From VAZQ01 sp963771845 (lineage in GTDB: Bacteria; Pseudomonadota; Alphaproteobacteria; Rhizobiales; Xanthobacteraceae), in contig CAVYVC010000033.1 in assembly GCA_963771845.1 (NCBI GenBank), forward strand, positions 1-64,000: 64,000 bases of DNA. Direction: 5' to 3'. Below, piece by piece: positions 1 through 8,363 of the stretch. Position numbers and translations under genes: made by a program. Each line of letters starts with the position of its first letter. Positions within the stretch are counted from its first letter, which is position 1. The notes below the pieces were generated by a model. That model was not told the origin of the DNA, ran no database searches, and worked only from the letters and a program-made list of their open reading frames with translations.

Positions 1-405
1 TCGATGACCGTCGCGAGCTCGCTCTTTTGACCTGCGCCCAGCTCGACGCACGGCCTCTCGGCCTCGAACAGGCTTGGCTGGAAATTCTCGGATCGGTGCG
101 TCATTCTCTGGTCGCTCCGTTTTTGATTCGGACGCCAGAAAGCCTAGAAGCGCATCGACCTCGTTGCGTAGGGAGCGAAGAATATCGAGGGGAAAACGCG
201 GCTCATCGCCGATCTCGAATCGGGACGCAGCCTCGTCAGTCATCCACGCCGGGAGGCACGCGAAGGTGCCGTCAAGTTGGTGCACGACAACAAACGCGGC
301 GCCGCCTCGTTCGAGCCGCCGCCTGACGCCTACGGTCTCGCCGAAGCGAGGATGAAATCGGTAGGTGATGCGTGCTTCAGCCTGTTGTTCGCGGGCAGTA
401 TGTCG
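1..405 (-). pseudogene. Partial small ORF beside recombinase remnant (DUF5372-like)
   Basis: An open frame runs on the minus strand from about 405 off the left edge of the window. The translation has a compact N-terminal stretch (ITYRFHPRFGETV), a basic patch, the phrase LPAWMTDEAA and then a hydrophilic, Arg-rich tail. This resembles the short DUF5372-type proteins found beside transposases and recombinases, which are of unknown function. There is no convincing start codon upstream; the frame emerges from inside the recombinase fragment (377-640), overlapping it in another frame, as if a deletion joined the two. The C-terminus lies outside the window. Family assignment is from memory of the motif and is weak. 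Confidence 0.35.
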
Positions 406-640
406 CCGTTCCCAACAGCGCCTGGATGATTCTGATATCGGTGCCGCGCTCGAGCAGATGCGTGGCAAAGCTGTGGCGCAGCGCATGCAGCGTCACGCTC
501 TTCTTGATCCCGGCTGCTTCTGTCGCCTCGTGGAATAACCGGTTCAGGTGACGTGTGGTTATCGGCTTGCCGGCTCTCTCCTGACAGCTCTCGCGATAAC
601 GGGCCTGAACATTCAGGGCGGATTCAAAAAGGTGCGACAC
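377..640 (-). pseudogene. Tyrosine recombinase, C-terminal fragment
   Basis: The 87-residue product is the catalytic end of a XerC/D-like tyrosine recombinase. It contains the box-II signature HALRHSFATHLLERG, with the catalytic His and Arg, followed by DIRIIQALLG. A normal integrase is about 300 residues and continues past LLG with H/W and the nucleophilic Tyr. Here the sequence changes to TATYCPRTTG and stops, so the catalytic Tyr region is replaced, and the N-terminal half is also missing. It is a remnant of a mobile element and should be inactive. The neighbouring toxin-antitoxin pair is transcribed away from it, a common cargo arrangement. Confidence 0.8.
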
Positions 641-657
641 AGTTAGGGCTTGCGCAC

Positions 658-695
658 GGTCTCATTCGAAACTATTTGCAGTCTCAAATGAGACC
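658..695. promoter_or_regulatory. Candidate operator of the toxin-antitoxin pair
   Basis: Three copies of GTCTCA lie just before the antitoxin start codon at 705: direct copies at 659-664 and 681-686, and an inverted copy (TGAGAC) at 689-694. The last two form a palindrome, GTCTCA-AA-TGAGAC. The outer arms GGTCTCATT (658-666) and AATGAGACC (687-695) also pair. Xre-type antitoxins usually repress their own promoter by binding such inverted repeats, so this is a plausible autoregulatory site. The binding itself is inference. Confidence 0.5.
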
Positions 696-704
696 GATGG
701 GGTC

Positions 705-1137
705 ATGACCGAAATACTTGGTGCGGCTCGGGTCCTGGGTTTGGAAACACCTGCACGCCCCCTTGCTTCCGAACTCGACTATTTGGACCTGGTTGATCGG
801 GGTTTCCCAGTCAGGAGCTTGGAGCGCATTGTTGCGGTCGTAGCCCCGACCGATACAAGCTTCAAATATCGCATTGTGCCTAAAGGCGAGCCTTGCCCGG
901 CGCAAGCCTGCGAAGCGCTTGAGCCCGGGACAAAGCGTAATCGTTGCACGTCTCGCTTCCGTGTGGGCTCAAGCTCTACGGATTTGGAAATCCGAAGACG
1001 CGGCGCGCGATTTTCTGTACCGCAAGCACCCCCTGCTCGGCGAAGTACGTCCCATCGATCTGGTGCTCGAAAATGAGATCGGTGCGGAGCTTGTGCGCGG
1101 CGTTCTCGGCCGGTTGGAGCACGGGTCGGCTGTGTGA
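705..1137 (+). pseudogene. Xre/MbcA/ParS-family antitoxin, single-base frameshift
   Basis: This is the antitoxin half of a RES/Xre pair, expected to bind and neutralise the RES toxin and repress the operon. The N-terminal half reads in one frame from ATG 705 (Xre-like helical region with FPVRSLERI). The C-terminal half reads in the next frame and contains the DUF2384-type segment ARDFLYRKHPLLG with GAELVRGVLGRLEHG. The switch occurs at an AAA run (882-884). Removing one A restores a continuous protein of about 143 residues reading IVPKASLARRK across the joint. The downstream toxin starts inside the antitoxin stop codon (GTGA), typical of translational coupling. It may be a true mutation or an assembly error; if real, the cell would keep a toxin with no full antitoxin. 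Confidence 0.75.
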
Positions 1138-1616
1138 GGCCGCAAAGGCTCGATCGGATCCTGACCTGCTATCGGATCGGCGATCCTGAAGGCGCGTATC
1201 CGATTTTTGATGCCACGACCTTCACGCTTTCTCCCGGCCGCTGGAACACGCCAGCAAGTCCCATGATCTATGCCAGCGAGCACTATTCGACAGCGATCCT
1301 AGAGAAGCTCGTACATGGCAGCGGTCAACTTCCGCCCAACCAGCATTTCATTACAATCACCATTCCCAACGGCGTCGACTACGAGATGCTCGATACCGCC
1401 GCGTTGCCGGACTGGTATCTAGAAGCCGGAACTGCCAGCAAGGCTTACGGCGAAGCCTGGCAGCAGAAGAAACGCTCGCTGATCCTGATCGTCCCCAGTG
1501 TGGTTGCCCGGATTGAAAAGAACGTTCTGATCAATCCTGAGCATCCGGAATTTCCCAAAATTGCGACGAGTCTTCATCAGCCAATCTGGTGGGAAAAACG
1601 CCTCTTCGTCGCTTGA
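1134..1616 (+). CDS. RES-domain toxin
   Basis: This 160-residue protein has the RES domain: an Arg in CYRIGDPEGAYPIF, then GRWN, the Glu of YASEHYSTAILEKL, and a conserved Ser further on. Characterised RES toxins (for example MbcT, ParT and the Pseudomonas Res proteins) act in the cytoplasm, degrading NAD+ or ADP-ribosylating a target. The GTG start at 1134 overlaps the antitoxin stop by four bases. The true start could be a few codons later, since RES proteins usually begin close to the YRI motif. The reading frame is intact, although the upstream antitoxin frame is broken as sequenced. Confidence 0.85.
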   Translation: MRPQRLDRILTCYRIGDPEGAYPIFDATTFTLSPGRWNTPASPMIYASEHYSTAILEKLVHGSGQLPPNQHFITITIPNGVDYEMLDTAALPDWYLEAGTASKAYGEAWQQKKRSLILIVPSVVARIEKNVLINPEHPEFPKIATSLHQPIWWEKRLFVA

Positions 1617-1617
1617 A

Positions 1618-1656
1618 ATGAAGCTGCATTGGTCGGCGCGCTCGCCTTGGCCCTGA
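1618..1656 (+). pseudogene. Remnant of a glutathione S-transferase start
   Basis: Two bases after the toxin stop, the sequence encodes MKLHWSARSPWP and then a stop. The first nine residues match the N-terminus of the intact GST at 9770 (MKLHWSPRSPF), and the DNA is nearly identical over about 28 bases. The match breaks off abruptly, so this looks like the left-over 5' end of a second GST gene cut by a deletion or by insertion of the adjacent repeat. It is far too short to function. Confidence 0.5.
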
Positions 1657-1689
1657 TCCGCCCCAAGGGGCGGGTGGGGTGGAATGTCG

Positions 1690-2213
1690 TCCATTGTAAA
1701 TAACAGGGAAAATACAATGGGGCGCGCAAGAAGTGCCCGGAAAATATGGGCTTGCGAAAAAAATAACAGGCGGGCGAACAGGGCCGGATCAGAGCGACAA
1801 CAGAAGAATAACAGGCAATCAACCCGAGATTCAAAGCGAGCCGCCGCCATTTTCATCGCTAAAAACTGCATGACTTGCTTCCAGCGTTGACTGTAGTGCG
1901 CATGAGCGCAGCCGCCTTCGCCGAGGCTTCGGCGGCTTCACCCACATAAGCCCGTCGAAGCTTTGGCGGAGACGGGCGACATGCGGGAGGAATCGCTCCC
2001 GGATATCGCTTCGCTCATCCGGGCTACTCGCTGTGTCGCCGCGCCGCCGCCTCGTCCCTGTAAATAACAGGCAAAATTCTGGTTTTGCCGAGATGTGCGC
2101 ACGAAAAAACCCGGCACGCTGCGCGTCCGGGCTCAACTCTGGAGCATGCCAATTCCTTTACCAAAAATGTTTCGAAAAGTCAAGCCAATTCTTTGAGCCA
2201 ATTCTTTGAGCGG
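1690..2213. repeat. Dispersed repeat, copy A (uninterrupted)
   Basis: This gene-free stretch resembles the sequence around the IS3 element at 22623-24545. Shared blocks are TGTAAATAACAGG (1695-1707 and again 2059-2071), a CAAGAAGTGCCCG-like block, a TGCATGRCTTGCTTCC-like block, and a closely matching end at 2102-2200 containing AAAAAACCCGGCACGCTGCG and ACCAAAAATGTTTCG. The end block can fold around CCCGG/CCGGG. No protein is supported here; the short ORFs have no family resemblance. A GTAG-headed palindrome sits inside at 1998-2026. Confidence 0.65.
1998..2026. repeat. REP-like palindrome
   Basis: The minus strand reads GTAGCCCGGATGAGCGAAGCG and continues to ATATCCGGGA, a hairpin with CCCGGAT/ATCCGGG arms headed by GTAG. 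The same palindrome family recurs near 22367, 30952, 38258, 40294 and 45958. Confidence 0.8.
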
Positions 2214-2251
2214 TGCCGATCCGCTACCGCCCGTCAAGGTGCGCAAGGCTC

Positions 2252-3400
2252 TCACTGATGGATTGCGCTGCCACCGGTGTCCATTACACGGCTCATCCAT
2301 TCGACAAATCGCGATCTAAACATGTCTTCGGAGAAATAGGCCACCTTGGGGTGTCGCCTGCGGCTCGCAGTCGAAAGCAACATTCTTTCGACTGCTTCAT
2401 ATACTTCTTCGAGATTCAGCGGGTCCACGAGTTGTCCGATCTCACCATTGCAAAGCGCCTCCTGCGAGCCGTCGGTTCTGCTGCCAATAATTGGAACACC
2501 GCACGCGGCCGCTTCCAGATAGACAATCCCAAACCCTTCGCCGGAACTGGGCATGAGGTAGAGATCGGCCAAATTGTAATGTGCAACTTTCTCGCTTTCC
2601 GGGATCTGCCCGGTGAAGACGACCGCTCCGGTCAATCCAAGCGATCGTACCCTGTCTTCGAGGCGGGGGCGATCACCGCTGTCACCAACGATCAGATAAG
2701 CGAGATCCGGGAATCGCTTGCGAAGGCGCGGTAAAATCGTCAACACCTCGTCAAATCCCTTGTAACGCCCCTGCTTTGCTAATCTTCCAAGTGTCATGAT
2801 CACGCGGCGGCGTTCCAGCCCGTAGCGTTCGACGAGCCTTGGATCGCGCTCACCCGGTTGGAATCGCCGCAGATCCACGCAATTTGGCAAGACGGAGATT
2901 CGGTCCTGGTCAATCCGCGACCAGGCCGCGAAACGCCCGGCCGAAAGGCGGCTGACCGAGATGACGTGATCAACTCGACCGGCGAGCCGGTCGGTGAGAA
3001 AGCGGTGCGTCGGCCGCCAAGCCTCAATGCCATGAATTATCAGAGCAAGGCGGCTGTGTGTAAACCTGGCGAGCAGCCATGCGAGCGGCAGTAAATTAAT
3101 ATGACCGCAAATGATCAGGTCAAGAGAGGTATCGAACCGTGCCAGTAATTTACTGCACCTGAGCACGTACGCTAATTTTCCGCGCGCCGCCAGGCGGTCG
3201 AATACAACGGTTTCGGGTATGATTTCATCGATCCGGAAATGGGTCAATCGAGGTAACGCAACAGTGCGGGTGACCTGGGGCGCTGCATCGAGAGCCCGCA
3301 ATAGATCTCGATTGAACTTGGCAATTCCTCCATGCCCGCCAAAGGCGTCCGAGAGCAGTGCCGCGACCGTTATTCCACGAGGAGCCGACCGGGCAGTCAT
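2252..3400 (-). CDS. Glycosyltransferase family 4
   Basis: This 382-residue GT-B protein should transfer a sugar from a nucleotide-sugar donor to a growing glycan at the cytoplasmic membrane. The N-terminal domain has the acceptor-side glycine-rich loop (FGGHGGIAKFNRDLL). The donor domain carries VIMTLGRLAKQGRYKG and the family-4 E-x7-E signature in SGEGFGIVYLEAAACGVP near residue 290. The ATG overlaps the stop of the asparagine synthetase gene by four bases, so the two are probably translated together. Such pairs are common in exopolysaccharide and O-antigen loci. The donor and acceptor cannot be told from sequence. Confidence 0.9.
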   Translation of the reverse strand: MTARSAPRGITVAALLSDAFGGHGGIAKFNRDLLRALDAAPQVTRTVALPRLTHFRIDEIIPETVVFDRLAARGKLAYVLRCSKLLARFDTSLDLIICGHINLLPLAWLLARFTHSRLALIIHGIEAWRPTHRFLTDRLAGRVDHVISVSRLSAGRFAAWSRIDQDRISVLPNCVDLRRFQPGERDPRLVERYGLERRRVIMTLGRLAKQGRYKGFDEVLTILPRLRKRFPDLAYLIVGDSGDRPRLEDRVRSLGLTGAVVFTGQIPESEKVAHYNLADLYLMPSSGEGFGIVYLEAAACGVPIIGSRTDGSQEALCNGEIGQLVDPLNLEEVYEAVERMLLSTASRRRHPKVAYFSEDMFRSRFVEWMSRVMDTGGSAIHQ

Positions 3401-5203
3401 AGAGCAGTCGCTCGCTGCAAACCCTTGAAATTACGATGGACCTCGGATGCCCAGCCCCTTAGACCGCGCGCGGAACTTCCAACTTCATCCGCAATCCACT
3501 CACGCACGGGTGTCGAAAAACCTGTCTTTGGACGCAGTCCGATCTGTGGTGGCAGCTTGCGTGCGCTGGCAAGCAGATCGGCCTTGCTGGGCGGCTTGCT
3601 GGAGGCGATTGCGGGGCCCAGACATTCAAGCAACCGGCAATCCACCAACGGTACTCGCACTTCCAAACTGTGGGCCATACCTGCCCAATCCACGTCGCGC
3701 AGGAGCTGGTTGCGCATGTACCAGCAGAGACTCCAATGCGGCTACTTGAGCGTGGACTCCACAATTTCCTTTCGACAGAGCATCTATCGTATTCTGCAAG
3801 GCCTGAGTGGTCTGCAGTCGTCCAAGACCGGCCTTGATCCAACTCAGGTCAAGCAGCAGCTCAAGCTCGTCCGACATATGCAGACACCGGCGCAGCAAAT
3901 AGGCGCTTGGCAGATCCTGCGAGTGACTGAGTAAATTGGAAAGCTTGGGCGACACGCTGCGGGGCACCAGTCCGCGAATAACTCCCTCGATCCTGCGGAT
4001 TGCCTGCGTACCAATTGGAATGGATCGGCCTATTTTCAGAAGCCTTGAAACCTGCCGGAACGATGAATAACCTCCAAAAAGCTCGTCACCGCCCAGCCCC
4101 GATAAGGCGACCTTGAGGCCCAACGTCGCGGCGGCGTGGCTGATCAAGTAGCTGTTAAGCCCGTCAATCGACGGCTGGTCCATCGATTCGAAAAAATCGT
4201 CGTACATCGCGAGAAACTGCTCCCGCCAAATCCTGATCGTCGAATGACGTGTCCCCAGGAGCTTGGCGGTGGCCTCGGCGAGCGGCGCCTCATCCTGCGA
4301 GGAGCCGTGATATTCCTCGAATGCAAGCGTTATAGTCTGGAGGTCGCTTCGCTGTTCTGAAGCGAGCGCAGCGATGGTGCTTGAGTCGATGCCTGCCGAC
4401 AGGAAAATGCCCACAGGCACATCTGCAACGAGATGGTGGCGAATACTGTCAACAAGCAAAGCGCGCAGCTCATCCGCACTGACAGGCTCGGCGGCGTGAG
4501 ACTGAAAGCAATGTTCGGTTGACCAAAAGGGCCGGGCTGCGACGGCTTCGGCGCCCGCGCGGACGCGCAGCAGCTGACCGGCGGGCAAGACGCTGATGCC
4601 GGACCACCAAGTGAACGGCTCGGGAATATGTCCCCAAAGGTAAAAGCCGACGAGACCGGCAGGGTCACGGGAAATGCCGACCGGCGCATGGCGGGCAAGC
4701 GCGCGCGCTTGCGAAGCAAACCAGAGAACCCCCCGCGATTCCGCCGTATAGAGCGGCTTTATTCCATATGGGTCGCGCGCAAGCCATAACTCTTGTTCCT
4801 GTGCATCCCATAAGGCGAATGCAAACATGCCGCGAACCTTCAAGAGTCCGCTCTCTCCCCAAACTGCAATCGCATTAATAAGGACTTCGGTATCGCATCG
4901 CGTGAGGAACTTAACGCCGGCGCGCTCAAGGTCCGCTCGCAATTCGCGGTAATTGTAGATTTCTCCGTTGAACGTGATGGTCCAGCGGCCGGTCGCATCA
5001 GTCATCGGCTGCGCCCCGCTCTGGCCGGTATCAATGATGGCTAATCGACGGTGCGCCAATGCAATGCGCGAGTTTGACGATTGCCAATGGCCTTCGCCAT
5101 CAGGACCTCTTCGCCGCTGGGCCTGATTGATCCGCTCGACCACGGCGATATTGACGGGCTCTGCTTCGGGACGGAAGCTAAACGCGCCAGCGATGCCGCA
5201 CAT
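3397..5203 (-). pseudogene. asnB: Glutamine-hydrolysing asparagine synthetase, single-base frameshift
   Basis: AsnB-type enzymes use the ammonia of glutamine and ATP to amidate aspartate or another carboxylate. Translation should start at ATG 5203, giving M-C-G-I-A-G with the catalytic Cys2 of the class-II glutaminase domain. RRGPDGEG and FNGEIYNY follow, then the synthetase PP-loop FLSAGIDSSTIAAL and ALSGLGGDELFGGY. The frame breaks at 3721-3722 (CC); dropping one base restores ALESLLYMRNQLLRDVDW and the C-terminal SLEVRVPLVD, for about 602 residues, the full family length. The protein resembles asparagine synthetases of polysaccharide loci, which fits the coupled glycosyltransferase. It lies 31 bases downstream of the RND pump gene on the same strand. 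Confidence 0.85.
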
Positions 5204-5234
5204 CAAAGAACATCCCTAGGCAGCAGCCACGCGA

Positions 5235-8200
5235 TCATGAGCCGGCGGCTTCTCCGGCAGCCTTGCCCGTATCCGTATTGCTCTTTCGTGATCGCCAGCC
5301 GCGCATCAATTCGTTGATGCGATCCATATAGATATAGACGACCGGGGTCGTGAACAGCGTGAGCAGTTGCGAAACCAGCAAGCCGCCAACCATGGCATAG
5401 CCGAGCGGCTGGCGAATTTCCGAGCCGGTACCCGTCCCGAGCATGAGCGGCACGCCGGCGAGGAGCGCGCACAGCGTTGTCATCAGAATCGGCCGGAACC
5501 GCAGCCGGCATGCCTCGTGAATGGCCTCTTCGCTGCTGAGGCCTCGCTCGCGCTCGGCCTCCAGCGCAAAGTCGATCAGCATGATGCCGTTCTTCTTCAC
5601 AATGCCGATGAGCAGGATGATGCCGATGATGCCGATGACATCGAGCGGCATCCCGAACAGTAGCAGGGTCAACAGGGCACCGAGTCCGGCCGAGGGCAGC
5701 GTCGAGATGATCGTGAACGGATGGATCGTGCTCTCGTAGAGGATGCCAAGAATGATGTAGACGGCGACCAGGGCAGCGGCAATCAGAATGGGCGTGCTGC
5801 TGAGCGAGCTCTGGAAAGCCTGGGCGTTACCCTGGAAGCTGGTGGAGATCGAAGGCGGCAGCTGGAGATCGGCGGCGGCTTTGCGGATCGCAGTCACCGC
5901 GTCTCCAATCGTGCTGCTGGCCGCGAGGTTGAAGCTCAAGGTCACCGAAGGGAACTGGCCCTGGTGGTTTACCGCCAGCGAAGCGATCGAGGGGATGATG
6001 CTGGCCAGCTGGCTCAGCGGCACCATGGTCCCGCTGGCGGATTTTGCATAGATGCGGCTGAGTGCGTTGGGGCCAAGCTGAAAGCCGGGATCGACCTCCA
6101 GAATAACGTAGTACTGGTTGAGCGTCGTATAGATGCGCGCCACGTGGCGTTGGCCGAAGGCGTCATAAAGGATTGCATCCACCAACGCAGGATCGATGCC
6201 CAGGCGTGACGCAACGTCGCGCTTCACTTCGATGTTCAGTGTCCGGCCTGCGCTCTGCTGATCGCTTGCGACATCGGCGAGCTGCGGCAGCCCTTGCATC
6301 TTCTGCAGCAGCACGGGGGCCCAGTGATCGAGCTCGGCGCTGTCCACATCCACGAGCGTATATTGGTATTGCGTTTTGGAAAGCCGCGCGCCGACGTTGA
6401 TGTCCTGCGCCGACTGCATGTACAGCCTGATGCCTTGAACAGGCTGCAGCGCGCGGTTGAGCCGCGTGATCACCTGGTCGGCGGATGCGTTTCGCTCCTG
6501 ATGCGGCTTAAGGGTGATGAAGACGCGTCCGTTATTCTCGGTGACCGTGGATCCGCCGGGTCCGATGTAGGCGGTCGCCGAGGCGACCGCCGGATCCTTG
6601 ACGATAGCTTCAAGCAAGGCCCGCTGCCGATCCATCATGGCTTGCGGGGAAATATCCTGCGCCCCTTCTGAAATTCCGACGATCATTCCCGTGTCCTGCT
6701 GCGGGAAGAACCCCTTCGGAATCGTCACGAACAGCGCCAGCGTCAGCAATACGGCAAGGATCATGACCGTCAGCGTAATGCGGCGGTGACGCAGTGCGAT
6801 CACCAATGCCCGATCGTAAACGCCGACCAACTGGTCAAAGAGATGCTCGACCGCCAGTGATACCCGTCCCGGATTGCCACCGCCCTGTGGCGCGAGCAGT
6901 CGCGCGCACATCATGGGGGTGAGTGTCAGTGACACGACGAGCGAGACGGCAACCGAAACCGCCACTGTGATGGCGAACTCCCGAAACAACAGACCAATCA
7001 CGCCGCTCATGAGGAACAGGGGAATGAATACGGCGATCAGCGATATCGATATGGAGAGAATGGTAAAGCCGATTTCGCCCGCGCCTTTGATTGCAGCCGC
7101 CATCGGCGCGGCGCCACCCTCGATATTGCGGACGATGTTCTCGATCATCACGATCGCATCATCGACCACGAAGCCGATGGCGATGGTCAACGCCATCAAC
7201 GAGAGGTTGTCGAGGCTGAAGCGGAGCACATACATGACCGCGAACGTGCCGACCAGCGACAGCGGCACCGCGACGGCCGGGATGACGGTGGCCCAAAGCT
7301 TTCGCAGAAAGAGAAAGATCACGCCAACGACCAGCGCGATCGTGAGCATCAGCGTGAATTGGACGTCGGCGACGCTGGCGCGAATCGTCTGAGTCCGGTC
7401 CGACACGACGTCCACCTTGATCGAGGGCGGCAACGATGCTTCCAGCTGCGGCAGCGCCTTTCTGATCCCGTCGACGGTCTCGATCACGTTGGCGCCGGGC
7501 AGGCGCTGGATCTGAATCAACACCGCTCTTTGCGTACCCGACCAGCCGGCAAGCGTCCTGTCCTCCGCCTCGACGACGGCGCGGCCGATATCGCGGACGC
7601 GAACGGGCGCGCCATTGCGGTATGCCAGGATGTACGCGTCAAATGCCTCGGCGGTCATCATCTGATCATTGGTCAGCAGCGAGAAGGCATGCTGGCCGCC
7701 GTAAAGGTTGCCCTTGGGCTGGTTCACGGTGCTGTTGGCGAGCGAGGCACGCACGGACTCCAGATCAAGTCCCTGCGCGGCGAGCTGTGCCGGATTGATC
7801 TGGATCCGGATCGAAGGATTCTGGGCTCCGCCGACAGTGACGAGCCCGACGCCGGGCATCTGCGAGAGCTTCTGCGCGAGAATGCTGTTGGCGTAATCGC
7901 TGACCTTGGTGAGAGGAAGCGTTTCCGACGTGAGCGCGATGAGCAGGATCGGCGTGTCGGCCGGATTGGTCTTGCGATAGATCGGCGGATTTAGAAGATT
8001 CGGAGGTAGCTCGCCAGCCGTCGCATTGATCGCCGCCTGCACATCCTGCGCGGCTGAATTGACCGTGCGACTGCGATCAAACTGGAGCGTGATCTGCGTA
8101 TAGCCGAGCGCGCTGCTCGAGGTCATCTGCGCCAGGCCGGGGATTTGGCCGAACTGTCGCTCCAGCGGGGTTGCGACCGAGGAAGCGACTGTCTTGGGAT

Positions 8201-8363
8201 CAGCCCCGGGCAGTTGCGCTGTCACCTGAATGGTCGGCGAATCGACGCTCGGAAGAGCCGCGACCGGCAACAACTCGTAGCCGATGATGCCGAGCAGGAC
8301 GATGGTCAGCATCAGCAGCCCAGTCGCTATGGGCCGGCGGATGAAAGGAGCCGAAAGGTTCAT
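5235..8363 (-). CDS. RND efflux pump inner-membrane subunit (HAE1, MdtB/MdtC-like)
   Basis: This 1042-residue protein has the usual RND length and architecture: one TM helix near residue 12, a large periplasmic loop, TM2-6, a second loop and TM8-12. The proton-relay acidic pair sits in TM4 (IGFVVDDAIVMIENI, about residue 405). The N-terminus (SAPFIRRPIATGLLM) and PVAALPSVDSPTIQV resemble the MdtB/MdtC branch of multidrug exporters. With a membrane fusion protein and an outer-membrane channel it would export drugs or metabolites using the proton gradient. It overlaps the fusion-protein gene by four bases. No TolC-like gene lies in the window. Confidence 0.95.
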   Translation of the reverse strand: MNLSAPFIRRPIATGLLMLTIVLLGIIGYELLPVAALPSVDSPTIQVTAQLPGADPKTVASSVATPLERQFGQIPGLAQMTSSSALGYTQITLQFDRSRTVNSAAQDVQAAINATAGELPPNLLNPPIYRKTNPADTPILLIALTSETLPLTKVSDYANSILAQKLSQMPGVGLVTVGGAQNPSIRIQINPAQLAAQGLDLESVRASLANSTVNQPKGNLYGGQHAFSLLTNDQMMTAEAFDAYILAYRNGAPVRVRDIGRAVVEAEDRTLAGWSGTQRAVLIQIQRLPGANVIETVDGIRKALPQLEASLPPSIKVDVVSDRTQTIRASVADVQFTLMLTIALVVGVIFLFLRKLWATVIPAVAVPLSLVGTFAVMYVLRFSLDNLSLMALTIAIGFVVDDAIVMIENIVRNIEGGAAPMAAAIKGAGEIGFTILSISISLIAVFIPLFLMSGVIGLLFREFAITVAVSVAVSLVVSLTLTPMMCARLLAPQGGGNPGRVSLAVEHLFDQLVGVYDRALVIALRHRRITLTVMILAVLLTLALFVTIPKGFFPQQDTGMIVGISEGAQDISPQAMMDRQRALLEAIVKDPAVASATAYIGPGGSTVTENNGRVFITLKPHQERNASADQVITRLNRALQPVQGIRLYMQSAQDINVGARLSKTQYQYTLVDVDSAELDHWAPVLLQKMQGLPQLADVASDQQSAGRTLNIEVKRDVASRLGIDPALVDAILYDAFGQRHVARIYTTLNQYYVILEVDPGFQLGPNALSRIYAKSASGTMVPLSQLASIIPSIASLAVNHQGQFPSVTLSFNLAASSTIGDAVTAIRKAAADLQLPPSISTSFQGNAQAFQSSLSSTPILIAAALVAVYIILGILYESTIHPFTIISTLPSAGLGALLTLLLFGMPLDVIGIIGIILLIGIVKKNGIMLIDFALEAERERGLSSEEAIHEACRLRFRPILMTTLCALLAGVPLMLGTGTGSEIRQPLGYAMVGGLLVSQLLTLFTTPVVYIYMDRINELMRGWRSRKSNTDTGKAAGEAAGS

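Noticed and set aside
1831..2136. Minus-strand 101-codon frame containing SPDERSDIRE
   Set aside because: This peptide is the translation of the GTAGCCCGGATGAGCG palindrome and appears wherever that repeat is read through; it is not a protein family.
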